Source: Pseudomonas solani
GTDB taxonomy: Bacteria > Pseudomonadota > Gammaproteobacteria > Pseudomonadales > Pseudomonadaceae
Length of the DNA: 64,000 bases
Reading direction: 5' to 3'
NCBI RefSeq assembly: GCF_026072635.1
Contig: NZ_AP023081.1
Span: 2,006,501-2,070,500 of the forward strand
Each line of letters opens with the position of its first letter. The first letter of the stretch is position 1. A program made the translations under genes and the position numbers. This document shows positions 7,262-15,186 of the stretch, in pieces. The notes beneath the pieces are model-generated. The model saw only the letters and a program-made list of their open reading frames with translations, ran no database searches and had not been told where the DNA came from.

Positions 7262-8170
7262 TCAGTACTTCAGGCTCATGCGCAGGGCCAGGCCGTTGTC
7301 CCGCGACTCGGTGGCCCAGTCGCCCTCGTAGGCCAGGCCCAGGCTCAGGGCCTGGTCCAGCTGCCAGTCGAGCATCAGGCCGAGGTGGATGACGTCGCGG
7401 GCGAGCTGCGCCTCGCCGGCGCCGTCTTCATCCCCGAGCCGGCGATCACCGCTGTTGCGCCGCCAGGCCGGGATCACCCGCGCCACCAGGCGCTGGTCGG
7501 GGCCGAGGGTCCAGGCGGTGGTGCCGCGCAGGCCGAAGGTGGCCTGCAGCAGCTCGTCCCGTTGTGACCCCACATCAGCCTGGCGCTCACTGTCCTGGCG
7601 CAGCCAGGCGAGTTCGCTGAAGCCTTCGAGGCTGAAATCGCGGTAATCCAGCGAATAGCTCAGTTCGCCGAACAGCTGCCCGCCCCGGGCATCGGCGGCG
7701 GGCGCGTGGCCGTCCACCCGGTGGCTGTCCAGCAGCAGGCCGGTCTTGAAGCCGATCTGGTTGTAGAACTTGGTGCCGAGGTAGGCGCCGAGCTGGTAGC
7801 CGTCGAGGCGCGCATCGTCGCTGCCGGCCTCCAGTTCCGTGCGGGACAGCCCGGCCGTGGCGCCCAGCACCCAGTCGCCCACCCAGCGTTCACTGCCCAG
7901 GGTGAGGCCGGCGACAGTCCGCTCGCGGCTCGGCGCGGCACCCGGCCCATCGGCCGAGCCATGGCTGGCGTAGGTGCGCGCCCAGTAAGGCTGCTGCCCG
8001 TCTTCGGGCTCGCCCTCGCGGAAGGAGAAACGCAGCTGCTGGATGCGGTCGAGCACCGCCTCACGGGTGAAGCGCGCGTCCTCCAGCAGCGTGGCGCGGG
8101 TGGCCTGGTGCAGGTCGCCGGCGAATACCGAAGGGGCCAACAGCAGGCAGGTGAACAGGGACGCGCGCAT
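7262..8170 (-). CDS. Stand-alone autotransporter-type outer-membrane beta-barrel
   Basis: 302 residues. A signal peptide (MRASLFTCLLLAPSVFAG) is followed by about 45 residues of linker and then an autotransporter-like beta-domain: WARTYASHGSADG, then alternating amphipathic strands such as VAGLTLGSERWVGDWVLGAT and GYQLGAYLGTKFYNQIGFKT, ending in LRMSLKY. The C-terminal aromatic residue is the usual outer-membrane assembly signal. There is no passenger domain, which is unusual for a true autotransporter; similar stand-alone barrels are common in pseudomonads. The gene converges on rubredoxin with a 9-bp gap and lies 33 bp past the TetR gene on the same strand. Function beyond outer-membrane location is unknown. 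Confidence 0.75.
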   Translation of the reverse strand: MRASLFTCLLLAPSVFAGDLHQATRATLLEDARFTREAVLDRIQQLRFSFREGEPEDGQQPYWARTYASHGSADGPGAAPSRERTVAGLTLGSERWVGDWVLGATAGLSRTELEAGSDDARLDGYQLGAYLGTKFYNQIGFKTGLLLDSHRVDGHAPAADARGGQLFGELSYSLDYRDFSLEGFSELAWLRQDSERQADVGSQRDELLQATFGLRGTTAWTLGPDQRLVARVIPAWRRNSGDRRLGDEDGAGEAQLARDVIHLGLMLDWQLDQALSLGLAYEGDWATESRDNGLALRMSLKY

Positions 8171-8203
8171 GGGTTCTCCGGGGATGGGCGGCTGTGGATA
8201 ACT

Positions 8204-8782
8204 CTAGCCGCGCCGCTCCAGCGCTTGCATCAACAAGGTGCGACCGGCACTGAGCACCTCTTCCTGGCGCGATTCGCTGGCGAGCATGCGCGCGATCACC
8301 AGGGCGCCGACGCACTGGGAGATCACCGCCCAGGCCAGCTCGCCGTCTTCGAGTATCTCGGCCCAGGCCTGCTGCAGTTGCAGCATCCAGTGCTCGGCGG
8401 TCTCGCGCACCGGCAGGTCGGCGCGGGCAATCTCCGCGCCCAGGGCGGGAATCGCGCAGCCGCCTTCGGCGTTGTGAACATGGGCCATGCTCAGGTAGTG
8501 CTCGAGGCAACGCTGCAGACGTGCCTGGTCGAAGCCTTCGCCCTGGGCGACCTGGCCGATCAGGCTGCGCGACAGCTCGCGCTCGACGATGGCGGTGAAC
8601 AGGTCGTCCTTCGACGGGAAGTGGCTGTAGAAGGCGCCACCGGTGAGGCCGATGGCCTTCATCAGGGCATCTACGCCGGTGCTGGAGAAGCCGCCAGCCT
8701 TGGCGATCGAGCCGCTGCTCTCCAGCAGTTTCTGCCGGGTTTCTTCCTTGTGAGTGGGGGAATAGCGCATGTCGACCTCCAT
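8204..8782 (-). CDS. TetR-family transcriptional repressor
   Basis: 192 residues; a second start, MRYSP, is 4 codons in. The N-terminal HTH has the TetR signature (TRQKLLESSGSIAKAGGFSS, TGVDALMKAIGLTGGAFYSH, FPSKDDLFTAIVE), and the remainder is the helical ligand domain with GGCAIPALGAEIAR, as in the AcrR/NemR-like branch. It is divergent from the SDR-fold gene at 8861, with two 10-bp palindromes in between. Repression of the SDR gene and itself is the expected arrangement. The ligand is probably a small reactive or aromatic compound if it tracks the SDR and HCCA-isomerase-like genes, but that is a guess. Confidence 0.9.
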   Translation of the reverse strand: MEVDMRYSPTHKEETRQKLLESSGSIAKAGGFSSTGVDALMKAIGLTGGAFYSHFPSKDDLFTAIVERELSRSLIGQVAQGEGFDQARLQRCLEHYLSMAHVHNAEGGCAIPALGAEIARADLPVRETAEHWMLQLQQAWAEILEDGELAWAVISQCVGALVIARMLASESRQEEVLSAGRTLLMQALERRG

Positions 8783-8817
8783 AAACGCACTGCTTGACGC
8801 GGGTTGGACTGTAGCAT

Positions 8818-8842
8818 AACGTCCGTTCAGCTAACGACCGTT
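8818..8842. promoter_or_regulatory. Tandem palindromes, candidate TetR operators
   Basis: AACG-TC-CGTT (8818-8827) and AACG-AC-CGTT (8833-8842) are two palindromes 15 bp apart, centred in the 78-bp space between the TetR gene and the SDR-fold gene. Such paired sites on one or two DNA faces are typical for TetR proteins. The second lies just before the AAAGGTGA ribosome site of the SDR gene, so binding would block its expression. Confidence 0.6.
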
Positions 8843-8860
8843 TAGTTAAAGGTGACTGCC

Positions 8861-9601
8861 ATGAATACCGAATCGAACAACAACAAGGTGGTGCTCGTGA
8901 TCGGCGCCGGTGATGCCACCGGCGGCGCCATTGCCCGGCGTTTCGCCCGCGAGGGCTATATCGCCTGCGTGACCCGGCGCAGCGCAGACAAACTGCAACC
9001 GTTGGTGGACAGCATCCGCGCCGAAGGCGGCCAGGCCCACGGCTTCGCCTCCGACGCGCGCAAGGAAGAGGACGTGACCGCGCTGGTGGAGCAGATCGAG
9101 AGCGAGATCGGCCCCATCGAAGCCTTCGTCTTCAACATCGGCGCCAACGTGCCCTGCAGCATCCTCGACGAGACCGCGCGCAAATACTTCAAGATCTGGG
9201 AGATGGCCTGCTTCTCCGGCTTCCTCACCGGCCAGGCGGTGGCGCGGCGCATGGTCACCCGTGGGCGCGGCACCATCCTCTTCACTGGCGCCACGGCGGG
9301 CCTGCGCGGCGCGGCCAACTTCGCCGCCTTCGCCGGCGCCAAGCACGGCATCCGCGCCCTGGCGCAGAGCATGGCGCGCGAGCTGGGGCCACGGAACATC
9401 CACGTCGCCCACGTGGTGGTGGACGGCGCCATCGACACCGACTTCATCCGCGACACCTTCCCCGACATCTACGCCCGCAAGGAGCAGGACGGCATCCTCG
9501 ATCCGGAGCACATCGCCGAGAACTACTGGTTCCTGCATAGCCAGCCGCGGGACGCCTGGACGTTTGAACTCGACCTACGCCCCTGGATGGAACGCTGGTA
9601 G
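8861..9601 (+). CDS. Atypical SDR-fold protein lacking catalytic Ser and Tyr
   Basis: 246 residues from the ATG at 8861; a GTG at 8852 is possible, but AAAGGTGA at 8849-8855 fits the ATG. The Rossmann fold is clear (VVLVIGAGDATGGAIARRFA, then NIGANVP), but the Gly motif is GAGDATGG instead of TGxxxGxG. The catalytic Ser position is Ala144 and the YxxxK tyrosine is Phe157, with Lys161 kept (FAGAK). This matches what I recall of the SDR_c10-type subgroup, which lacks the active-site Tyr. Such proteins may bind NAD(P) without classical dehydrogenase chemistry. TetR-type control is likely. The HCCA-isomerase-like gene follows after 159 bp. Confidence 0.85.
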   Translation: MNTESNNNKVVLVIGAGDATGGAIARRFAREGYIACVTRRSADKLQPLVDSIRAEGGQAHGFASDARKEEDVTALVEQIESEIGPIEAFVFNIGANVPCSILDETARKYFKIWEMACFSGFLTGQAVARRMVTRGRGTILFTGATAGLRGAANFAAFAGAKHGIRALAQSMARELGPRNIHVAHVVVDGAIDTDFIRDTFPDIYARKEQDGILDPEHIAENYWFLHSQPRDAWTFELDLRPWMERW

Positions 9602-9760
9602 GTGTGCAGCCGACCGGCTGCGCGGCGCCCAGGCGTTGTTGGCGATCCCGTGCGAAATGCTCATTGGCAGAAGCCAACTCCGCTTTCTCCCGGGCTCGCC
9701 GCCTAGCCTGAACGTCGCTCGCGCGGTCTCACGAATTCGCTGACAAGAACGAGAAAAACC

Positions 9761-10351
9761 ATGAGCAAGAACGTCGAATTCTTCTTCGATCTGGGCAGCC
9801 CGGCCAGTTACCTGGCCTGGACCCAGCTACCTGCCCTCTGTGCCCGCAAGGGCGCGACCCTGGTGTACCGGCCGATGCTGCTGGGCGGGGTGTTCCAGGC
9901 CACGGGCAATGCCTCGCCCAATGCGGTGCCGGTGAAGGGCCGCTACTCGATGATCGACCTGGACCGCCACGCGAAGCGCTATGGCGTGCCGCTGGTGTTC
10001 AACCCGCATTTCCCCATCAATACGCTGACGCTGATGCGCGGTGCCATCGGTGTGCAGCTGCACCAGCCGGAACGCTTCGAGGCCTACCTGGAGGCGATGT
10101 TCAAAGCGATGTGGCAGGAGCGGCGCAACCTGGGCGACCCGGCGATCCTCGGGGCGACCCTGGTGGAAGCCGGCTTCGATCCCCAGGCGCTGCTGGCGCT
10201 GGTGGGTGACCCGGCGGTGAAGGACGCGCTGAAGGCGGCCACCGAGGAGGCGGTTAAACGTGGCGTGTTCGGGGCGCCGACCTGCTTCGTCGGCAGCGAT
10301 ATGTTCTTCGGCCAGGACCGCCTGGACTTCATCGAAGAAGCCCTGGGCTGA
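9761..10351 (+). CDS. 2-hydroxychromene-2-carboxylate isomerase-like protein (DsbA/kappa-GST fold)
   Basis: 196 residues starting MSKNVEFFFDLGSPASYLAW, the N-terminal FFFDxxSPxSYLA signature of HCCA isomerases and kappa-class glutathione transferases. The cis-Pro region GVFGAPTCFVGSDMFFGQDR and the C-terminal FIEEALG are also conserved. Ser13 is in the position of the glutathione-activating serine of the family. HCCA isomerases act in naphthalene degradation (NahD), but stand-alone copies with no other degradation genes, as here, usually have unknown substrates and probably act in glutathione-dependent isomerisation. A good purine-rich site (AACGAGAAAAACC) precedes the ATG. It may share a transcript with the upstream SDR-fold gene. 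Confidence 0.87.
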   Translation: MSKNVEFFFDLGSPASYLAWTQLPALCARKGATLVYRPMLLGGVFQATGNASPNAVPVKGRYSMIDLDRHAKRYGVPLVFNPHFPINTLTLMRGAIGVQLHQPERFEAYLEAMFKAMWQERRNLGDPAILGATLVEAGFDPQALLALVGDPAVKDALKAATEEAVKRGVFGAPTCFVGSDMFFGQDRLDFIEEALG

Positions 10352-10354
10352 GCC

Positions 10355-11566
10355 TCAGGCCTGCAGCAGTCGCGCCGGCAGGCGCCGCAGCAGGTCGGGG
10401 TCGAGGCGCAGCAGGCGTGCGGCGCGCTCTTCCAGCAGCTCGCCCACGTCCTGCCCCACGGGCAGGCGCAGCAGGCTGGCGCAGAGGTTCATCGCCAGCG
10501 CCTCACGGGAAAAGACCCCGGTACCCAGGCCGTAGAAGGCCGCCACCAGCTCGCGCAGGCCGAAGGGCAGGCGCCAGCGGATGCGCAGCGCGGAGCCGAA
10601 GCTGGCGGCGCGCTTGCGCAGGGTTTCCAGCAGTTCGTCATCGCTCAGCCCGCCACCGGCGTCCTGCCAGTCCTGCAGGCTGCGCAGCAGGGCCAGTTCA
10701 CCCATGTTGTGCAGCAGGCCGGCGGTGTAGCAGAGCTCGGCATCGAGATCGAGTTCGCTGGCCATCCAGTAGCCCAGCTCGGCGCTGCGCTGGGACGACT
10801 TCCACGCCGCCTCGGCCAGCTCCGCCAGGCGCGGGTCATGCAGGTGGGCGTTGCGCTCCAGGGCCATGCCCAGCACCAGGTTGAGCACCCGGGTGACGCC
10901 CAGGCGGTGCAGGGCCTGGCCGAGGGTCTGGCAAGGCACGCCGAGGTGATGGGCGGCGCTGTTGGCGGCAGCGATCAGCTTGGCGGTGATCTGCGGGTCG
11001 CGGGAGAAGACGTCGTCGAGGTCGCGCAGGTCGACATCGCTGGCCTGCAGGCACTGGCTGACGGCGTCGCGCACATCGCTGAGCAAGGGTGCGCCCTGCC
11101 CTTCCTCACGCACGCTGTCGAGGTATTCCTTGAGGGTGCTGACCAGCAGTGAAGCGACCGCGCTGTGGGCCTTGTCCGCCCCCGGCAGCAGGCTGCCGAG
11201 GCGCTGGCGCAGGCCTTCGGCATTGAAGGGCTTGCCCAGGTAGGCGGTGGGCGCCAGGGGCAGTGCCGCGCGCACGCTGCTGGCGTCGACCTTCTCGCTG
11301 ATGAGGATGAAGGGCAGCACCGGCGTACGCGGGTGGCGCCTGAGCTGGCGCAGCAGTTCCAGGCCGCCGCCGCCCTGCAACTCGCCGTCGGCGATCACCA
11401 GGTCGGGCAGGCGCCGCTTGCAGCGGGCCAGGGCCGCCTGGGTATCGGGCACGCGCACCACGTTGGCATCGCCGCGCACATCCAGCACCAGCTGCGCGAG
11501 CAGGTCCGCCGTCCAGGGGTCGCCCTCGGCAATCAGGATTTCCGGAACCTTGGCGTGGGCGGACAT
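10355..11566 (-). CDS. Response regulator receiver-HDOD protein
   Basis: 403 residues. Residues about 8-125 are a CheY-like receiver with an intact acidic pocket (ILIAEGDPW), phospho-acceptor Asp in LPDLVIADGELQGG, and the conserved Lys in YLGKPF. Residues about 160-350 are an HDOD domain (DVFSRDPQITAKLIAAANSA, LGVTRVLNLVLGMAL, CYTAGLLHNMGELALLRSL), a divergent HD-superfamily domain without reliable phosphohydrolase residues, used for signalling in motility, cell-cycle and c-di-GMP circuits. The last 50 residues are Leu/Arg-rich. The gene stands alone, convergent with the isomerase-like gene (3-bp gap). No cognate kinase is adjacent, so the pathway is unknown. Confidence 0.9.
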   Translation of the reverse strand: MSAHAKVPEILIAEGDPWTADLLAQLVLDVRGDANVVRVPDTQAALARCKRRLPDLVIADGELQGGGGLELLRQLRRHPRTPVLPFILISEKVDASSVRAALPLAPTAYLGKPFNAEGLRQRLGSLLPGADKAHSAVASLLVSTLKEYLDSVREEGQGAPLLSDVRDAVSQCLQASDVDLRDLDDVFSRDPQITAKLIAAANSAAHHLGVPCQTLGQALHRLGVTRVLNLVLGMALERNAHLHDPRLAELAEAAWKSSQRSAELGYWMASELDLDAELCYTAGLLHNMGELALLRSLQDWQDAGGGLSDDELLETLRKRAASFGSALRIRWRLPFGLRELVAAFYGLGTGVFSREALAMNLCASLLRLPVGQDVGELLEERAARLLRLDPDLLRRLPARLLQA

Positions 11567-11730
11567 GAGGACCTCGAGGGGCGGTGCGAACCAGGCGCGG
11601 CGCCTGGGATTCGGGAATGCGATGGAGTTGGCAGAAATCGGCAGCGCGCAGTCTAAACCGCGCCCCGGGGGCTGGATAGTGGCCTTTTGGGGGTATTGAC
11701 CACTTGGATAGGAACGGCTTGACGCAAGGC

Positions 11731-11756
11731 AAAAAAAGACCCGCCGAAGCGGGTCT
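11731..11756 (-). terminator. Rho-independent terminator of gabT
   Basis: On the minus strand AGACCCGC-TTCG-GCGGGTCT (11737-11756) is a perfect 8-bp stem with a stable TTCG tetraloop followed by seven T residues (A run at 11731-11737 on plus). It begins 24 bp after the gabT stop. Confidence 0.93.
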
Positions 11757-11779
11757 CAAATACGCCTGGCTGGTGAGCC

Positions 11780-13060
11780 TCAGGCGAGTTCGTCGAAGCA
11801 CTCGGCGACAATGGCCAGGCCCTTGTCGAGCTGTGCATCAGGGATGGTGACCGGCATCAGGAAGCGGATGACGTTGTAGTAGGTGCCGCAGGACAGCAGG
11901 ATCAGGCCCTTGTCGCGCGCCTTGGCAACGATCTTGCCGACCAGCTCGGCGGCCGGCTTGCTCTCGTCGCCGCCTTCGAACAGCTCGATGGCGACCATGG
12001 AGCCCAGGCCGCGGACGTCGCCGATGACCTTGTGCTTGGCAGCGATGTCACGCAGGCCGGCCTTCAGGCGTTCGCCCACGGCCTGGCTGCGCTCCAGCAG
12101 TTTCTCTTCGTCGAAGACCTTGAGCACGGCCAGGGCCGCGGCGCAGGCGATCGGGCTGCCGGCATAGGTGCCGCCCAGGCCGCCGGGAGCGATGGCGTCC
12201 ATGATCTCGGCCTTGCCGCTGACGCCGGAGATGGGGAAGCCGCCGCCAACGGATTTGGCGAAGGTGGTCAGGTCCGGGATCACGCCCAACTGCTCGGTGG
12301 CGAAGAAGGTGCCGGTACGGCCAGCGCCGGTCTGCACTTCGTCAGCGATCAGCAGGATGCCGTGCTGGTCGCACAGGGCGCGCAGGCGCTGCATGAAGGG
12401 CTTGGAGTTGACGTAGAAGCCGCCTTCACCCTGCACCGGCTCGATGATGATCGCGGCGATGTCCTGGGGCTGGGCGTCGTTCTTGAAGATGCGCTCGATG
12501 CTGGCGATGGAGTCGTCTTCGCTCACGCCGTGCAGCTCGCACGGAGCCAGGGCACGGAACACGCCACCGGGCATCAGGCCCATGCCGGCGGAGTACGGGA
12601 CCACCTTGCCGGTCAGCGACAGAGTCATCATGGTGCGGCCGTGGTAGGCGCCGGTGAAGGCGATCACGCCGGCGCGGCCGGTGGCGGCACGGGCGATCTT
12701 CACGGCGTTCTCGACGGCTTCGGAGCCGGAGGTGACCAGCAGGGTCTTCTTGGCGAAGTCACCCGGTACGCGCTTGGCGATTTCTTCGCAGAGCTCGATG
12801 TAGGGCTCGTAGGCCAGCACCTGGAAGCAGGTGTGGGACAGCTTGGTCAGCTGCTCCTGAACGGCGGCGACCACTTTCGGGTGCAGGTGGCCGGTGTTCA
12901 GCACGGCGATGCCGCCGGCGAAGTCGATGTACTCGCGGCCTTCCACGTCCCAGACGGTGGCGTTCTCGGCGCGCTCGGCGACGACCGGGTGGATCTGGCC
13001 CACGCCACGGGGAACAGCGGCGGCACGGCGTTGCAGGATGGATTCGTTGGTCTTGCTCAT
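11780..13060 (-). CDS. gabT: 4-aminobutyrate aminotransferase
   Basis: 426 residues, the expected length, starting MSKTNESILQRRAAAVPRGV at the ATG 13058-13060 with GAGGAAA just upstream; the 13-residue extension to 13099 is not needed. It is a class III PLP aminotransferase: LLVTSGSEAVENAVKIARAA, the YHGRT motif, IADEVQTGAGRTGTFFA, and the PLP lysine in TFAKSVGGGFP. It transfers the amino group of GABA (also 5-aminovalerate) to 2-oxoglutarate, giving succinate semialdehyde, which GabD then oxidises to succinate; together they form the cytoplasmic GABA shunt. It lies downstream of gabD with a 177-bp gap that could hold its own promoter. A strong terminator follows. Confidence 0.96.
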   Translation of the reverse strand: MSKTNESILQRRAAAVPRGVGQIHPVVAERAENATVWDVEGREYIDFAGGIAVLNTGHLHPKVVAAVQEQLTKLSHTCFQVLAYEPYIELCEEIAKRVPGDFAKKTLLVTSGSEAVENAVKIARAATGRAGVIAFTGAYHGRTMMTLSLTGKVVPYSAGMGLMPGGVFRALAPCELHGVSEDDSIASIERIFKNDAQPQDIAAIIIEPVQGEGGFYVNSKPFMQRLRALCDQHGILLIADEVQTGAGRTGTFFATEQLGVIPDLTTFAKSVGGGFPISGVSGKAEIMDAIAPGGLGGTYAGSPIACAAALAVLKVFDEEKLLERSQAVGERLKAGLRDIAAKHKVIGDVRGLGSMVAIELFEGGDESKPAAELVGKIVAKARDKGLILLSCGTYYNVIRFLMPVTIPDAQLDKGLAIVAECFDELA

Positions 13061-13237
13061 GGTTTCCTCACGGCCGCTCATCGGGCGGCGCAGCTTCAAG
13101 GATGAATGCCCCCGGCAGGTTGCAGCGCAGCATTCGATGATCGACTGCGCAGGCCTGTCGGAGGCTCGACGTGGTTCATGTGGTACCGCTGGGGCGCCGC
13201 GCGCTCTTTCGCGCCTTGCCCCGTCTTTACATCAGAT

Positions 13238-14689
13238 TCAGATACCGCCGAGGCAGAGATACTTGATCTCCAGGTAGTCCTCGATGCCGTATTTCGAGCC
13301 TTCGCGACCCAGGCCCGAGGCCTTGATGCCGCCGAAGGGCGCCACTTCGTTGGAGATCAGGCCGGTGTTGATACCCACCATGCCGTACTCCAGGGCCTCG
13401 GCCACGCGGAACACGCGGCCCAGGTCACGGGCGTAGAAGTAGGAGGCCAGGCCGAACTCGGTGTCGTTGGACATGGCGATGACTTCGGCCTCGTCCTTGA
13501 AACGGAACAGCGGGGCCAGCGGGCCGAAGGTTTCTTCCTTGGCCACGGCGGCGGTCTTCGGTACGTCGACCAGGATGGTCGGCTCGAAGAAGGTGCCGCC
13601 CAGGGCGTGGGGCTTGCCGCCAGAAACGACCTTGGCGCCTTTGCTGACCGCGTCCTGGATGTGCTCCTGGACCTTGGCAACAGCCTTCTCGTCGATCAGC
13701 GGGCCGGTGGTGATGCCGTCTTCCAGGCCGTTGCCGATCTTCAGCTTGGCCACGGCCACTTTCAGCTTCTCGACGAAGGCGTCGTACACACCGTCCTGCA
13801 CGTATAGGCGATTGGCGCAGACGCAGGTCTGGCCGTTGTTGCGGTACTTGGAGATCAGCGCGCCGTCGACGGCGGCGTCCAGGTCGGCGTCATCGAAGAC
13901 GATGAAGGGTGCGTTGCCGCCCAGCTCCAGGGACACCTTCTTGATGTCCTGGGCGCATTCGGCCATCAGCTGGCGGCCGATCTCGGTGGAGCCGGTGAAG
14001 GACAGCTTGCGCACGATGGGGTTGCTGGTCAGCTCGCTGCCCACTTCGCCGGCGCTGCCGGTCACCACGCTGAACACGCCTTTCGGGATGCCGGCGCGCT
14101 CGGCCAGTTCGGCCAGGGCCAGGGCGGAATACGGGGTCTGCGAGGCAGGCTTGAGCACCATGGTGCAGCCGGCGGCCAGGGCCGGGCCGGCCTTGCGGGT
14201 GATCATCGCAGCGGGGAAGTTCCACGGGGTGATGGCCGCGGTAACGCCGATGGGCTGCTTGATGACGATCAGGCGCTTGTCCGGCTGGTGGCCGGGAATG
14301 ACGTCGCCATAGATGCGCTTGGCTTCTTCGGCGAACCATTCGATGAAGGAAGCGGCGTAGGCGATCTCGCCCTTGGCCTCGGCCAGCGGCTTGCCTTGTT
14401 CGAGGGTCATCAGGCGACCGAGGTCGTCCTGGTTCTCGATCATCAGTTCGTACCAGCGGCGCAGCTTGTTGGCGCGTTCCTTGGCGGTCAGCGCACGCCA
14501 GGCCGGCAGGGCCTTGTCGGCCGCCTCGATGGCACGGCGGGTCTCGGCGGCGCCCATCTTCGGCACGGTACCGAGAATCTCCCCAGTGGCCGGGTTGTTG
14601 ACCTTGATGGTCTGGCCGCTGTCAGCGTCCAGCCAGGCGCCGTCGATGTAGGCTTTCTGGCGGAACAGGGTGGCATCTTTCAATTGCAT
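13238..14689 (-). CDS. gabD: Succinate-semialdehyde dehydrogenase [NADP+]
   Basis: 483 residues starting MQLKDATLFRQKAYIDGAWL at the ATG 14687-14689, with AAGGAGACAGCG just before it. It is an aldehyde dehydrogenase superfamily protein with the oxyanion Asn in TPWNFPAAM, the catalytic Glu in SLELGGNAPFIVF, the catalytic Cys in NNGQTCVCANR, and the C-terminal PFGGIKASGLGREGSKYG. It oxidises succinate semialdehyde to succinate. It is first in the gabD-gabT unit. The leader upstream carries an inverted repeat at 14809-14826, a candidate site for a regulator not encoded next to it. Confidence 0.96.
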   Translation of the reverse strand: MQLKDATLFRQKAYIDGAWLDADSGQTIKVNNPATGEILGTVPKMGAAETRRAIEAADKALPAWRALTAKERANKLRRWYELMIENQDDLGRLMTLEQGKPLAEAKGEIAYAASFIEWFAEEAKRIYGDVIPGHQPDKRLIVIKQPIGVTAAITPWNFPAAMITRKAGPALAAGCTMVLKPASQTPYSALALAELAERAGIPKGVFSVVTGSAGEVGSELTSNPIVRKLSFTGSTEIGRQLMAECAQDIKKVSLELGGNAPFIVFDDADLDAAVDGALISKYRNNGQTCVCANRLYVQDGVYDAFVEKLKVAVAKLKIGNGLEDGITTGPLIDEKAVAKVQEHIQDAVSKGAKVVSGGKPHALGGTFFEPTILVDVPKTAAVAKEETFGPLAPLFRFKDEAEVIAMSNDTEFGLASYFYARDLGRVFRVAEALEYGMVGINTGLISNEVAPFGGIKASGLGREGSKYGIEDYLEIKYLCLGGI

Positions 14690-15009
14690 CGCTGTCTCCT
14701 TCACACCGGTTACAAGGAGCCGGGGGCACGTTGTTTTTGTTCGGCCAACACGGGATTGGCCAGGAGGGGGATTCGATTGGAACGGCCTGACTTGGCGTTT
14801 GCAAGGGGCGTTTGAAATCTCAAACGAATCCTAGGGCCAGAGGGGGTAAAGGGCAATAGCCTGTTCGATAAAACAGACGAAAACTGGAAATATTTGCGGG
14901 TTTTGCTGTGCAGAATCGAGCACGAGCGTCATTTTCGTTCGAAATCACGAACATTCGTGCCAGCGTGGACGCTGGCAGCCCTTGCAGGTATCATTGCGCG
15001 CCTCTTCAA
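14690..15009. promoter_or_regulatory. gabD leader and tRNA upstream region with inverted repeats
   Basis: This 320-bp stretch has no gene. CGTTTGA-AATC-TCAAACG (14809-14826) is a perfect 7-bp inverted repeat about 120 bp upstream of the gabD start and is the best operator candidate. GTTCG (14937-14941) with CGAAC (14948-14952) and the hairpin GCCAGCG-TGGA-CGCTGGC (14959-14976) lie nearer the tRNA. I found no convincing -24/-12 (sigma-54) site. Confidence 0.4.
14966..14994 (+). promoter_or_regulatory. Candidate sigma-70 promoter of the tRNA gene
   Basis: TGGACG (14966-14971) and TATCAT (14989-14994) are separated by 17 bp, and the mature tRNA begins 16 bp past the -10 element. The -10 matches 5 of 6 consensus positions. 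Position is the main support. Confidence 0.45.
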
Positions 15010-15086
15010 GCATCCGTAGCTCAGCTGGATAGAGTACTGCCCTCCGAAGGCAGGGGTCGTGGGTTCGAATCCCGCCGGATGCGCCA
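15010..15086 (+). tRNA. tRNA-Arg (anticodon CCG)
   Basis: A 77-base cloverleaf with the CCA encoded. The acceptor arms are GCATCCG (15010-15016) and CGGATGC (15076-15082), the discriminator is G, then CCA (15084-15086). The anticodon arm is CTGCC-CTCCGAA-GGCAG, giving anticodon CCG, which reads the arginine codon CGG. The T loop TTCGAAT is canonical. An intrinsic terminator follows 44 bp later. Confidence 0.96.
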
Positions 15087-15128
15087 GATCGATGTCCCGA
15101 CCGTCCCATGACGGTCGCGGCACCCCGG

Positions 15129-15153
15129 AAAGCCCGCCTCGCGCGGGCTTTTT
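15129..15153 (+). terminator. Rho-independent terminator after tRNA-Arg
   Basis: AGCCCGC (15131-15137) and GCGGGCT (15143-15149) pair across a 5-base loop and are followed by a T run, TTTTT (15149-15153). Confidence 0.9.
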
Positions 15154-15186
15154 CGTTTCCGCCGTTCGGCGCGCGCATCGCGGCGC

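Noticed and set aside
14740..14800. Sigma-54 promoter upstream of gabD
   Set aside because: TGGCC and TTGGCC occur on the minus strand, but the GG-to-GC spacing does not fit the -24/-12 rule.
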